This document shows, one piece after another, positions 1-8,904 of a DNA stretch of 64,000 nt (positions are counted from its first letter, which is position 1; each line of letters starts with the position of its first letter). A program made the position numbers and the translations under genes. Origin of the DNA: Palsa-883 sp963847615 (GTDB lineage Bacteria > Pseudomonadota > Alphaproteobacteria > Acetobacterales > Acetobacteraceae). The notes below the pieces were generated by a model, which saw nothing but the letters and a program-made list of their open reading frames with translations, did no database searches and was not told where the DNA came from. The stretch spans positions 248,001 to 312,000 of the forward strand of contig CAWKAN010000026.1 of NCBI GenBank assembly GCA_963847615.1, given 5' to 3'.

Positions 1-169
1 GGGCGGCTTCGGCTCGGTGCCCGGCGCGCTGGTCGCCGGCCTCGCGATCGGCGTGATCGAGGCGCTGTCGGCCTACCTGATCGGCGCGGTCTACCAGGAC
101 GTGGTGGTCTACGCCCTGTTCCTGGCGGTGCTCTGGGTCCGGCCGCAAGGGCTGATGGGCACGACATGA
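1..169 (+). CDS. livH: Branched-chain amino acid ABC transporter permease LivH, C-terminal end (partial)
   Basis: The open frame enters from the left edge and stops with TGA at 167-169. Its 55 visible residues contain a GxPGALVAG segment, a hydrophobic stretch and the WVRPQGLMG ending that is typical of LivH-family inner-membrane permeases. It is followed 21 bases later by a LivM-type permease and then two ATPases, so it is the missing LivH partner of that operon. Only the last membrane segment is visible, so substrate cannot be judged; the family carries branched-chain amino acids, amides or urea. Confidence 0.85.
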   Translation, partial: GGFGSVPGALVAGLAIGVIEALSAYLIGAVYQDVVVYALFLAVLWVRPQGLMGTT

Positions 170-190
170 TATCATCGAAATGATACCATC

Positions 191-1168
191 ATGCTGACGC
201 CGTCCCGCCTGCTTGCCATCCTGGGGCTGCTGGCAATCGCCGTCTGGCCGCTGCTGGTGCATGACGTGTTCCTGCAACGCATCGGCGCGCTGGTGCTGCT
301 GGCGGCGATCTCCGCCTCGGCGTGGAACCTGCTGGGCGGCTACGCCGGGCAGGTCTCGGTCGGCCATGCGCTGTATTTCGGCGTCGGCGCCTATGCCGGC
401 CTGGTGGTCTATACCCAGTGGGGCTGGCCGCCGATCGCCGGCGCGCCGCTCGGCGTGGCGGTCAGCGCCGTGCTGGCCATTGTTGTCGGGCTGCCGACCT
501 TCCGGCTGCGCGGACATTATTTCTCCATGGCGACGATCGCCGCGGCCGAGCTGGCGCGCATCATGGCGGCGAACTGGCCGCTGCTCGGCGCCGCGGTCGG
601 GCTGATGGGGCCGCCGCGGCCGCGCAGCATCGCCGACCTCTCGTTCACCAGTCCGGTGCCGTATCACTACCTGTTCCTGGCGGTGCTGCTGGTGCTGCTC
701 GGCCTTACCGCGGCGTTGCAGCGCAGCCGCATGGGCTACTACCTGGCCGCGATCAGCGGCGGCGACCGCGCGGCGCGCAGCCTCGGCGTGCCGGTGCTGC
801 GCTACAAGCTCTACGCCTTGCTGCTGTCGGCCGCGTTCACCTCGATCGCCGGCACGCTCTATGCGGTGATGGTCGGCTTCGTCGATCCGGACAGCGTGCT
901 CGGCATCCTGCTCTCGGTGAAGATGATCATCATCGCCGCACTCGGCGGCGCCGGCACATTGTTCGGCCCGCTGGTCGGCGCGGTGATCCTGGTGCCGCTG
1001 GAGGAAATCACCAACGCGCGGCTCGGCGGCGGCGGCACCGGCATCACCTACATCATCTACGGCGCCATCATCGTCTTCGTCGCCCGCTTCCAACCGGGCG
1101 GGATGGCGGCGCTGTGGGCGGCGTCGCGGCGGCTCCTGGCGGCACGGCGGGCGCCGCGTGCCACATGA
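191..1168 (+). CDS. livM: Branched-chain amino acid ABC transporter permease LivM
   Basis: This 325-residue protein is hydrophobic throughout, with about eight to ten predicted membrane segments, and fits the BPD_transp_2 permease family. The conserved GHALYFGVGAYAG motif lies at residues 58-70 and a GGAGTLFGPLVGA motif near residue 255. It would pair with LivH in the inner membrane to form the translocation channel. The ATG at 191 follows the upstream livH stop closely, and the stop overlaps the next gene's ATG (ATGA), indicating translational coupling. Length and motifs are normal for LivM; the transported substrate is not determinable from sequence. Confidence 0.9.
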   Translation: MLTPSRLLAILGLLAIAVWPLLVHDVFLQRIGALVLLAAISASAWNLLGGYAGQVSVGHALYFGVGAYAGLVVYTQWGWPPIAGAPLGVAVSAVLAIVVGLPTFRLRGHYFSMATIAAAELARIMAANWPLLGAAVGLMGPPRPRSIADLSFTSPVPYHYLFLAVLLVLLGLTAALQRSRMGYYLAAISGGDRAARSLGVPVLRYKLYALLLSAAFTSIAGTLYAVMVGFVDPDSVLGILLSVKMIIIAALGGAGTLFGPLVGAVILVPLEEITNARLGGGGTGITYIIYGAIIVFVARFQPGGMAALWAASRRLLAARRAPRAT

Positions 1169-1905
1169 GGCGCCCGATGCTGCTTGAAGCCACCGACATC
1201 GCCATGGTGTTCGGCGGCTTCCGCGCCGTCAACGGCGCCAGCCTCAGCGTCGAGGAAGGCGAGATCATCGGCCTGATCGGCCCCAACGGCGCCGGCAAGA
1301 GCACGTTCTTCAACTGCCTGGCGGGCGATCTGCCGCCGACCGAGGGCCGCATCCGCTTCGCCGGCGCCGACGTGACGCGCGCCACGCCGGAGGCGCACGC
1401 CCGGCTCGGCATGGCGCGCACCTTCCAGGTGCCGGTGACGTTCGAGGCCATGAGCGTCGCCGACAACGTCATGGTCGGTGCCTTCCTGCGCCACGCCAGC
1501 CGCGCCGCCGCCAGCCGCGCCGCGGCCGAGGTGCTGGCGTTCACCGGCCTCGATCGCCTGGCCGACAGCCGCGCCGGCGCGCTCGGCACGCCCGGGCGCA
1601 AGCGGCTGGAGATCGCCCGCGCGCTGGCCACCGAGCCGCGGCTGCTGCTGCTGGACGAGGCGCTGGCCGGGCTGACGCCGGCAGAAATCCGCACCGCAAT
1701 CGAACTGGTGCGGCGGATCAAGGCGCGCGGCATCACCATCGTCATCGTCGAGCACATCATGGAGGTGATTCTTACCCTCGCCGAGCGCGCGGTGGTGTTC
1801 CACCAGGGCAAGGTGATCGCCCAGGGCGCGCCGCGCGAGGTGGTGGAGGACCCGGCCGTCGTCGCCGCCTATCTCGGCCACCACATGAAACGGGTGCGGC
1901 AATGA
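1165..1905 (+). CDS. livG: Branched-chain amino acid ABC transporter ATP-binding protein LivG
   Basis: The 246-residue ATPase has a Walker A motif GPNGAGKS at residues 39-46, a Walker B ending DE at 164-165 and the H-loop histidine near residue 197. It would energise the LivHM channel. The start ATG at 1165 overlaps the livM stop; a second ATG at 1177 is an alternative. The ABC signature is odd: the usual LSGGQ or LSYGQ position reads LGTPG (residues 140-144) before the conserved RKRLEIARAL helix, so the C-loop serine-glycine pair is altered. Otherwise length and order match LivG. Confidence 0.9.
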   Translation: MRRPMLLEATDIAMVFGGFRAVNGASLSVEEGEIIGLIGPNGAGKSTFFNCLAGDLPPTEGRIRFAGADVTRATPEAHARLGMARTFQVPVTFEAMSVADNVMVGAFLRHASRAAASRAAAEVLAFTGLDRLADSRAGALGTPGRKRLEIARALATEPRLLLLDEALAGLTPAEIRTAIELVRRIKARGITIVIVEHIMEVILTLAERAVVFHQGKVIAQGAPREVVEDPAVVAAYLGHHMKRVRQ

Positions 1906-1981
1906 GGATCGGTCAGTCGGCCCAGCGCCGAATTCACAACGCCAACCGTGCGAGACCCGGCTTGGTCCGCAAGCAAGCAAG

Positions 1982-2081
1982 ATTCACCACAGAGGCACGG
2001 AGACACAGAGCAGCTGGTGCCAGCGCTGCGCGCGAAGCACGTTGACCATCTTCTCTGTGTCTCCGTGTCTCTGTGGTGAAT
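1982..2081. repeat. Long inverted repeat of cacagag type between livG and livF
   Basis: Left arm 1982-2010 and right arm 2053-2081 are complementary with about one mismatch over 29 bases, enclosing a 42-base loop. It lies in the 280-base gap between livG and livF, which otherwise would be expected to be tightly coupled. The arms are built from CACAGAG-like units also used by the larger inverted repeat at 47.16-47.36 kb. It could fold in mRNA or act as an attenuator or terminator, but there is no T-tract. Confidence 0.85.
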
Positions 2082-2185
2082 TTTGCTTACGCTAGATCGA
2101 GCGCGCCGGTCCCATCCGAGTGCCCGACAGGTCGATCCGCTGTTCGCGACGGCGCCGACTGCTGCCCCGCGCTGGCGCATGCGGC

Positions 2186-2920
2186 ATGACCGCGCCCCTG
2201 CTCTCGGTCCGCAACCTGATGGTGCGCTACGGCGACCTGGTCGGCGTGGCGGACGTGTCGCTGGAGGTGCCGGACGGCGGCGTGGTGGCGCTGCTCGGCT
2301 CCAACGGCGCCGGCAAGACCACCACGCTGAACGCCATCGCCGGGCTGGTGGCGCCGGCCGGGGGAAAAATCGACTTCGCCGGCGCGGCGATCGCCGGCCA
2401 GCCGGCCTATGCCATCGTCGCCCGCGGTCTCGCCCTATCGCCCGAGGGCTGGCGGCTGTTCGTGCAGCAGACGGTCGAGCAGAACCTGCTGCTCGGCGCC
2501 ACGGTGCTGCGGGACCGCCGCCGCATCCCCGCGCTGCTCGACCGCGTCTACACCCTGTTCCCCCGCCTCGCCGAGCGCCGGCGCCAGCGGGCCGGCACGC
2601 TCTCCGGCGGCGAGCGGCAGATGCTGGCCGCGGGGCGCGCGCTGATGAGCGACCCGCGCCTGCTGATGCTGGACGAGCCGAGCCTCGGCCTGGCGCCCGC
2701 GGTGGTCGAAAGCCTGTACGAGACGCTCCGCCGCCTGCGCGGGCAGGGGCTCACGTTGTTGCTCGCCGAACAGGCAGTCGAGCTGGCGTTGGAAGTCGCC
2801 GACCATGCCTATGTGCTGCAGACCGGGCGGACGGTGCTGCAGGGTCCGGCCGACGAACTGGCCCAGGATGCCGACGTGCAGCGCATCTATCTCGGGCTGG
2901 AGACCGGAGCAACGGAATGA
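2186..2920 (+). CDS. livF: Branched-chain amino acid ABC transporter ATP-binding protein LivF
   Basis: A 244-residue ABC ATPase with Walker A GSNGAGKTT at 38-46, signature LSGGE at 139-143 and Walker B DEP at 163-165. The SPEGWRLFVQQTVEQNL segment matches the LivF Q-loop region. The ATG at 2186 starts directly at the family N-terminus (TAPLLSVRNL); an upstream in-frame ATG at 2120 would add an arginine-rich, non-homologous leader. It completes the livHMGF set of this operon, with the binding protein either upstream of the window or supplied by the next operon. Its stop overlaps the following gene's start. Confidence 0.9.
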   Translation: MTAPLLSVRNLMVRYGDLVGVADVSLEVPDGGVVALLGSNGAGKTTTLNAIAGLVAPAGGKIDFAGAAIAGQPAYAIVARGLALSPEGWRLFVQQTVEQNLLLGATVLRDRRRIPALLDRVYTLFPRLAERRRQRAGTLSGGERQMLAAGRALMSDPRLLMLDEPSLGLAPAVVESLYETLRRLRGQGLTLLLAEQAVELALEVADHAYVLQTGRTVLQGPADELAQDADVQRIYLGLETGATE

Positions 2921-3694
2921 CCTGGTCGATCGTCACCCACGACCCCGCAACTGGCGCCTTCGCGGTCGCGGTGGCCACGCGCGCCTTCGCGGTTGGCGCC
3001 TTCTGTCCGTTCGTCCGCGCCGGGGTGGGGGCGGTCTCCACCCAGTCGATGACCAACCGCTATCTCGGCCCGGCGATCCTCGACGGCCTGGCGCGCGGGC
3101 TCGACCCGGCCGCGGCGATCGAGGGCGCGCTCGCCGGCGACGCCGGCAGCGGGTTGCGCCAGGTCCACGCGGTGGACCGGCACGGCCGCACCGCCGCCTG
3201 GACCGGGCGGCACTGCGTGGAATGGTGCGGCAGCGTGGCCGGCACCGCTGCGGGAGGTGATTCGGCAGGCAGCGGGGTCAGCGTCGCCGGCAACATGCTC
3301 GCCGGCGAGGCAGTGGTCGCGGCGACCCTGGCCGCCTTCCAGGCCCAGGCGACCGATGTGGCGGCGACCGATCGCCGACCCGGCGATCGCGCTGCCGGAG
3401 CGGCTGATGCGGGCCATGCTGGCGGGCCAGGCAGCGGGGGGCGATCGGCGCGGGCGGCAATCGGCGGCGATGCGGCTGATCACCACCGAGGACTTCCCCG
3501 ACCTCGACCTGCGGGTGGATGACCATCCCGACCCGCTGGCCGAGCTCGACCGGTTGCTGGGCCTGTGGCGGGAGCAGGGCGAGCCCCGGCTGGCCAGCGC
3601 GCCGTCCCGGGCCAACCCGGCCGGCTTCACCGATCTGGAGGCGATCGAGGCGGGTTGGCGCGCCCGTGGCCTCGACCTGCGCTTCCGCCGGTGA
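2917..3694 (+). CDS. DUF1028 family protein (Ntn-hydrolase-like), frameshifted
   Basis: The N-terminal part reads TWSIVTHDPATGAFAVAVAT, a DUF1028 hallmark, and continues to a GNMLAGEAVV segment. The rest of the family (LPERLMRAMLAGQAAGGDRRGRQSAA and the C-terminal tail) is found one frame over, ending at 3694. An extra A near 3371 explains the shift from frame 1 to frame 2. DUF1028 proteins resemble Ntn-hydrolases and often accompany amino-acid or peptide transport genes, but the reaction is unknown. The start overlaps the livF stop, so it belongs to this operon. The frameshift may be a sequencing error. Confidence 0.8.
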
Positions 3695-3776
3695 CAGCGG
3701 CCCCAAGAGCCTGATACAAAGTTTCGTGAGCGCCGCGGCGCCGGGGAGTGTAGACGTCCAGAACGCTCGGAACACG

Positions 3777-3793
3777 CTGGCCTGCGGCTTGCT
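3777..3793 (+). promoter_or_regulatory. Sigma-54-type (-24/-12) promoter upstream of livK
   Basis: The segment reads CTGGCCTG, four bases, TTGCT. GG at 3779-3780 and GC at 3791-3792 are separated by exactly 10 bases, as in RpoN promoters. Against the YTGGCACG-N4-TTGCW consensus only two positions in the -24 box differ. Transcription would begin near 3804, about 90 bases before the livK ATG. This implies nitrogen-responsive control; no enhancer-binding site was identified. Confidence 0.55.
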
Positions 3794-3802
3794 TCCGTCG
3801 CG

Positions 3803-3866
3803 CTCAGGTGTCAGTCGTGCTCCGGTGTCAGTCGTGCTCAGTGTCGTGCTCAAGTGTCAGTCGTAG
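3803..3866 (+). repeat. Short tandem repeats in the livK leader
   Basis: About four imperfect copies of a 17-base unit (CTCxGGTGTCAGTCGTG) run from 3803 to 3866, with the third copy shortened. They fall immediately after the putative sigma-54 start site and before the livK ribosome-binding site, so they would form the 5' untranslated leader. No function is evident. Confidence 0.75.
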
Positions 3867-3895
3867 TCAATCAACGGTCAAGGGAGACCAACAAC

Positions 3896-5141
3896 ATGAT
3901 CACCCGTCGGGCAGCCGCCCAACTCTTCGCAACCACCGCCGTGGCCGCCGCGCTCGGGGCAACCGGCGCTGTGCCCGCGTTCGCCGCCGACAAGGTCATC
4001 ACGGTCGGCGTCAACCTGTCGTTGACCGGCGCTGACGCGCAGGGCGCTACCCGCGAGAAGGATGCCATCCAGATGGCGTTCGACGCCGCCAACCAGGCCA
4101 ACGCGGTGCCGGGCTACAGGTTCAACGTGCTGATGCTGGACGACGGCACCGCCACCGCTGGCCAGTACGATCCGGCCCAGGCGGCGACCAATGCGCGCAA
4201 GATGGTGTCGGACGCGAGCGTGGTTGGCGCGATCGGGCCGATGATGAGCGGCGCCGGCAAGGCGATGACGCCGATTCTCAGTCAGGGCGGGCTGGCGACA
4301 ATCACGCCGTCGTTGACCAACCCCGACATCACCAACCCGAAATTCGCCGCGCAGTACCCGTCCGGCCGGCAAGCCGATCTACTTCCGCACCGTCACCACC
4401 GACGCCTACCAGGGTCCGAACATGGCGAACTTCTTCGCCGAGACGCTCAAGGTGAAGTCGGTCTACATTCTGGACGACAGCGGCGCCTTCGGCGTCGGCG
4501 TGGCGGATACCTTCGAGGCGGAGGCGAAGAAGAAGGGCCTCAAGATACTCGGCCGCGACCGGCTCGACCCAAAGGCCGCCGACTACACGACGATCCTGAC
4601 CAAGATCAAGTCGCTCAATCCGGATTCGTTCTATTTCGGTGGCGTGTCGGAGGCCGGCGTGAAGCTCGCCAAGCAGGCCTATGACATCGTGCCGAAGATG
4701 ATCAAGGGTGGCCCGGACGGCATGGTCAGCGCCGACCTGCTCACCGGCGCCGGTTTCCCCGCCGTGGAAGGCTGGTACACCACGATCGCCGCGCCGCATT
4801 TGACCGACGACACCAAGGCGGCGCAGTTCGTCGCCGCGTTCAAGGGCCAGTTCGGCGTGGCACCGGACGACTACTCGATCACCGCCTACGACGCGGCGCT
4901 GGTCATGATCGATGCGGTGAAGCGGGTCGCCGCCAGCGGCAAGCCGGTGACGCGCGAAGCCGTGCAAGCGGCGTTGATGACCGCCAAGGTGCCGACCATC
5001 CAGGGCACGGTGTCGTTCGATGCCAACGGCGACATGGCCGACCACACCGTCAGCGTGTTCCAGATCACCAAGGACGCCAGCAAGCCGCTCGACGAGACCT
5101 CGGCGCAGTACCAGTACCTCGGGGTGGCCCCGCAATCCTGA
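3896..5141 (+). CDS. livK: Branched-chain amino acid ABC transporter substrate-binding protein LivK, frameshifted
   Basis: The periplasmic binding protein starts at ATG 3896 behind an AGGGAGA site, with a TRRAAAQLF Tat-like leader cleaved near AFA-ADK. The type I Peripla_BP fold is clear (VNLSLTGADAQGATREKDAIQMAFD). Reading is broken at 4363-4370, where CGGC occurs twice; removing four bases joins PSG to KPIYFRTVTTDAYQGPNMAN in the next frame, and homology then runs to the stop at 5141. It would deliver substrate to the following LivH/LivMG/LivF. A tandem duplication or sequencing error explains the shift; the transporter operon around it is otherwise intact. Confidence 0.85.
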
Positions 5142-5160
5142 TAGCGACCGAGCCACGACG

Positions 5161-6090
5161 ATGACCTTCACCGATCTCCTGCTGCAGCAGACCATCAACG
5201 GGCTGAGCCTGGGCGCGATGTATGCGTTGCTCGCGCTTGGCTTCACCCTGATCTACGGCATCCTGGAGCTGATCAACTTCGCGCACTTCAACATCTTCAT
5301 GGTCGGCAGCTTCATTGCCATGTGGGTGTTGCAGATGTTCGGGCTTTCCGGTCAGGACGTGATCCTGACCGGATTGCCGCTCGTCGGCGTGCTGCTGGTG
5401 GCCTTCGCGGTCACCATGCTGACGTCGGGCGGGATCGGCGTGGTGATCGAACGGCTGTGCCTGCGCCCCTTGCGCAACGTCAAGGGCCCGGCCGCGATGA
5501 TCACCACGATCGGTGTGTCCTATATCCTGTTCAACATCATCCTGCTGACCGTCGGCGCGGATACCAAGAACTACCCAAATCCGCTGCCGACGATCCGCTA
5601 TCACATCGGCGGCGCGGTGCTCGATTTCCGCGTCCTGCTGATCTGGGGCATCGCCTTGCTGCTGATGGGCGCGCTGTACTTCTTCGTGCAGCGCTCGCGT
5701 CTGGGCAAGGCGATGCGCGCCACCGCGCAGGACGCGGAGGCGGCGCGGATGATGGGGGTGGAGGTGGACAAGGTCATCATCATGGCCTTCTTCCTCGGCT
5801 CCGCGCTGGCCGGGGCGGGCGGGCTGATCTTCGGCCTGTACTACAACTTCACCAGCTTCATCATCGGCTTCACCGCCGGGCTGCGCGCCTTCACCGCCGC
5901 CGTGCTGGGCGGTATCGGCAACGTGCCCGGCGCCATGGTCGGCGGCGTGCTGATCGGGCTGATCGAGGCAATGAGCGGGCAGTTCATCGCCACCGCCTGG
6001 ACCGACGTGATCATCTTCTCGATCCTGGTCCTGGTGCTCGTGTTCAAGCCGTCCGGCCTGTTCGGCCGGGTGGCGCCGACCAAGTCCTGA
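5161..6090 (+). CDS. livH: Branched-chain amino acid ABC transporter permease LivH
   Basis: This 309-residue inner-membrane protein begins FTDLLLQQTINGLSLGAMYA and contains the LivH hallmarks GFTLIYGILELINFAHF near residues 25-45 and GGIGNVPGAMVGG near residue 250. About eight membrane segments are predicted. The ATG at 5161 is preferred because it opens at the family N-terminus, 19 bases after the livK stop; an upstream in-frame extension lies inside livK. It forms the channel with the permease half of the next gene. Confidence 0.92.
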   Translation: MTFTDLLLQQTINGLSLGAMYALLALGFTLIYGILELINFAHFNIFMVGSFIAMWVLQMFGLSGQDVILTGLPLVGVLLVAFAVTMLTSGGIGVVIERLCLRPLRNVKGPAAMITTIGVSYILFNIILLTVGADTKNYPNPLPTIRYHIGGAVLDFRVLLIWGIALLLMGALYFFVQRSRLGKAMRATAQDAEAARMMGVEVDKVIIMAFFLGSALAGAGGLIFGLYYNFTSFIIGFTAGLRAFTAAVLGGIGNVPGAMVGGVLIGLIEAMSGQFIATAWTDVIIFSILVLVLVFKPSGLFGRVAPTKS

Positions 6091-6105
6091 CGGGGTAACG
6101 AAGAC

Positions 6106-8145
6106 ATGGTCAACGGCGCAACCACCGCTGCCCCGTCGCTGCTGCTGCGACCCATCGCGTGGATCCCCGAGGTCCGGCGCCGCCAGCTCGGCATCGCCCT
6201 GCTGATCGCCGCCGCGGTGATGTTCCCGCTCTACATCGACAGCAACGACGCCGATGTCGATGCGATGGCGAACGCGGCGGCCTACGCCACGCTGGCGCTC
6301 GGGCTCAACATCGTGGTCGGCTTCGCCGGCCTGCTCGACCTGGGCTATGCCGCGTTTTTCGCCATCGGCGCCTATACCTACGGCGTCCTCACCGCCTACC
6401 AGCTCCAGCCACCCTGGAGTTCGTTCTGGGAGGTGTTCCATTTCCTCGGCCTGGCGACGCCGGTGGCGGCGGATGTCGGCACCGGCATGGTGGTGCATTT
6501 CACGCTGTCGTTCTGGCTGGCCCTGCCGCTGGCGGCCGGGATCGCGGCGTTCTTCGGCGTGCTGTTCGGCGCCCCCACCTTGCGGCTGCGCGGCGACTAC
6601 CTGGCGATCGTCACGCTCGGCTTCGGCGAGATCGTGCCGATCGTGGTGCGCAACTGGTCCGACCTGACCAACGGCGCGGCCGGGCTGAACGGCATCGCCG
6701 CGCCGCGACTGTTCGGCTGGAGCTTCGGCGTCAATTCCGTGCCGTATTATTACGTTGCCATCATCATGGTGGCGATGCTGATCTTCATCTCCATCCGCTT
6801 GCGCGATTCGCGCATCGGCCGCGCCTGGATGGCGATCCGCGACGACGAAATCGCCGCCGGCGCGATGGGCGTGGACCGTACCAAGTTCAAGCTGCTGGCC
6901 TTCGCCATCGGTGCCGCATTCGGCGGCATGACCGGCGTGTTCTATGTCGCCAAGCTGCAAACCGCGACACCGGAGATGTTCGGCTTCCCGGTCTCCGTCA
7001 TGATCCTGGTGATGGTCGTGTTCGGTGGCATCGGCAGCGTCTGGGGCGTGGTACTCGGCGCTTTCATTCTCCAGCTGCTGCAATCGTGGTGGCTGCAGGA
7101 CCTGACCCAGTGGACCCATGCGCTGGGCCGGCTGGTTGGCAACAGCACGCTGCAGCACGTCGATTTCATCCAATCGATCGAGCTGATCTTCGGCCTCATC
7201 CTGGTGTTCATGATGCTGTTCCGACGCCAAGGGCTGATCCCGGCGCTGCGCCCGCAGAAGGCGCTGAGCTTCGAGCAGCAGCACGCCGAGGTGCGGCGTG
7301 GCGGGTTCTCCGACCTGAAGCTGCAAGGCCTGGGCGGCGAAGTGCGCACCGGCGCCGCGGCGCTGGAGATCAAGGGCGTGACGGTCCGCTTCGGCGGCCT
7401 GACCGCGCTGAACAAGGTCGATATCACCGTGCCGGCCGGCAGCGTGGTCGCGGTGATCGGGCCGAACGGCTCCGGCAAGTCCACCCTGTTCAACGCCATC
7501 ACCGCGCTGGTGGAGACCGACGAGGGCTCGATCCGCTTCCACGGCGAGGAAATGATCGGCCTGCCGCCGCACGATATCCTGGAAAAGGGCATCGCCCGCA
7601 CCTTCCAGAACCTGCGGCTGTTCACCAACCTGACGGTGATGGACAACGCCCTGGTCAGCCAGCACACGCGGCTGAAGACCGGGGTGCTGAAGGCGATCCT
7701 GCGCCCGCCCTCGACGCGCCGGGAAGAAAAGGGCGCGCGGGAATGGGCGATGGAGATCTTCGCGATCTTCGGCAACCGGCTGGCCCCGCGCGTCGAGCAG
7801 ATGGTGACCGGCCTGTCCTACGCCAATCGGCGCCGTATCGAAATCGCCCGTGCGCTGGCCTCCCGCCCGCGCATCCTGCTGTTGGATGAGCCGACCGCGG
7901 GGATGAACCCGGCGGAGACGCTGGAACTGGCGGAGCAGATCAAGAGCCTGAACGATCTGGGGCTGACCGTGCTGCTGATCGAGCACAAGCTGGACGTCGT
8001 CACCCGCCTGGCCGACACGGTCTATGTGCTGGACCATGGCGACGTGATCGCCACGGGCAAGCCCGACGAGGTGCGCAGGAACGAGGAAGTGCTGCGCGCC
8101 TATCTGGGGCGCAACGCCCAGGCCGCCGCCGCGGGAGTTGCCTGA
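6106..8145 (+). CDS. LivM-LivG fusion: branched-chain amino acid ABC permease/ATPase
   Basis: One 679-residue frame joins a LivM-type permease (about residues 1-395, with GLLDLGYAAFFAIGAYTYG and GGIGSVWGVVLGA motifs) to a LivG-type ATPase (about residues 415-670). The ATPase has Walker A GPNGSGKST at 452-460, a DEPTAGMNPAE Walker B/D-loop and a LIEHKLDVV H-loop. A charged linker near residues 380-415 connects the halves. The frame is continuous with no internal stop, so the fusion is read directly. It sits between livH and livF and would place one ATPase per permease in the complex. Confidence 0.93.
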   Translation: MVNGATTAAPSLLLRPIAWIPEVRRRQLGIALLIAAAVMFPLYIDSNDADVDAMANAAAYATLALGLNIVVGFAGLLDLGYAAFFAIGAYTYGVLTAYQLQPPWSSFWEVFHFLGLATPVAADVGTGMVVHFTLSFWLALPLAAGIAAFFGVLFGAPTLRLRGDYLAIVTLGFGEIVPIVVRNWSDLTNGAAGLNGIAAPRLFGWSFGVNSVPYYYVAIIMVAMLIFISIRLRDSRIGRAWMAIRDDEIAAGAMGVDRTKFKLLAFAIGAAFGGMTGVFYVAKLQTATPEMFGFPVSVMILVMVVFGGIGSVWGVVLGAFILQLLQSWWLQDLTQWTHALGRLVGNSTLQHVDFIQSIELIFGLILVFMMLFRRQGLIPALRPQKALSFEQQHAEVRRGGFSDLKLQGLGGEVRTGAAALEIKGVTVRFGGLTALNKVDITVPAGSVVAVIGPNGSGKSTLFNAITALVETDEGSIRFHGEEMIGLPPHDILEKGIARTFQNLRLFTNLTVMDNALVSQHTRLKTGVLKAILRPPSTRREEKGAREWAMEIFAIFGNRLAPRVEQMVTGLSYANRRRIEIARALASRPRILLLDEPTAGMNPAETLELAEQIKSLNDLGLTVLLIEHKLDVVTRLADTVYVLDHGDVIATGKPDEVRRNEEVLRAYLGRNAQAAAAGVA

Positions 8146-8148
8146 GCC

Positions 8149-8871
8149 ATGCTGCTTGAATTCAAGGACGTCGACACCTACTACGGCGACCTGCACGTGT
8201 TGAAGAAGGTCAACTACACGATCGGCAAGGGCGAGATCATCGCCCTGCTCGGCGGCAATGCCTCCGGCAAGTCGACCACCATGAAGACCATCATGGGCGT
8301 GGTGCGGCCGACCAACGGCCAGGTGATCTTCGACGGCCAGCCGATCGGCAATCTGCCCACCGCCGAACGCGTCCGCCGCGGCATCGCCCCGGTGCTGGAG
8401 GCGCGCCGGCTGTTCCCGCGCATGACCGTGTTCGAGAACCTCGAAATGGGCGCCTATCTGCGCAAGCACGGCCCGGAGTTCGACCAGGACCTGGAGCGCG
8501 TCTACACGCTGTTCCCGCGCGTCAAGGAACGCCGCGACCAGATCGCCGGCACATTGTCGGGCGGCGAGCAGCAGATGGTGGCGATGGGCCGCGCGCTGAT
8601 GGCCCGCCCGCGCCTGCTGTGCATGGACGAACCCTCGATGGGTCTGGCGCCGATCTTCGTCGAGCAGGTGTTCGACATCATCCAGGAGATCAACCGCCAG
8701 GGCACCACCATCTTCATGGTGGAGCAGAACGCCAACATGGCGCTGTCGATCGCCAACCGTGCCTATGTGCTGCAGACCGGCCAGGTGGTGCTGTCGGGCG
8801 CGGCCGACGAGCTGCGGCGCAACCCGCTGATCCGCGAGGCCTATCTGGGCGAGCTGCAGGTGGCGGTGTAA
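8149..8871 (+). CDS. livF: Branched-chain amino acid ABC transporter ATP-binding protein LivF
   Basis: A 240-residue ATPase three bases downstream of the fusion gene. It has Walker A GGNASGKS at 35-42, LSGGEQQ from 136 and Walker B DEP at 160-162, with the LivF-type EARRLFPRMTVFENL Q-loop region. The Walker A carries alanine at a usually glycine position but keeps the essential GK(S). It completes the livK-livH-livMG-livF operon, pairing with the fused LivG domain as the second nucleotide-binding subunit. Confidence 0.92.
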   Translation: MLLEFKDVDTYYGDLHVLKKVNYTIGKGEIIALLGGNASGKSTTMKTIMGVVRPTNGQVIFDGQPIGNLPTAERVRRGIAPVLEARRLFPRMTVFENLEMGAYLRKHGPEFDQDLERVYTLFPRVKERRDQIAGTLSGGEQQMVAMGRALMARPRLLCMDEPSMGLAPIFVEQVFDIIQEINRQGTTIFMVEQNANMALSIANRAYVLQTGQVVLSGAADELRRNPLIREAYLGELQVAV

Positions 8872-8904
8872 GCCCGCTTCCGCCGACACCAGCGGGAGGC
8901 AGCA

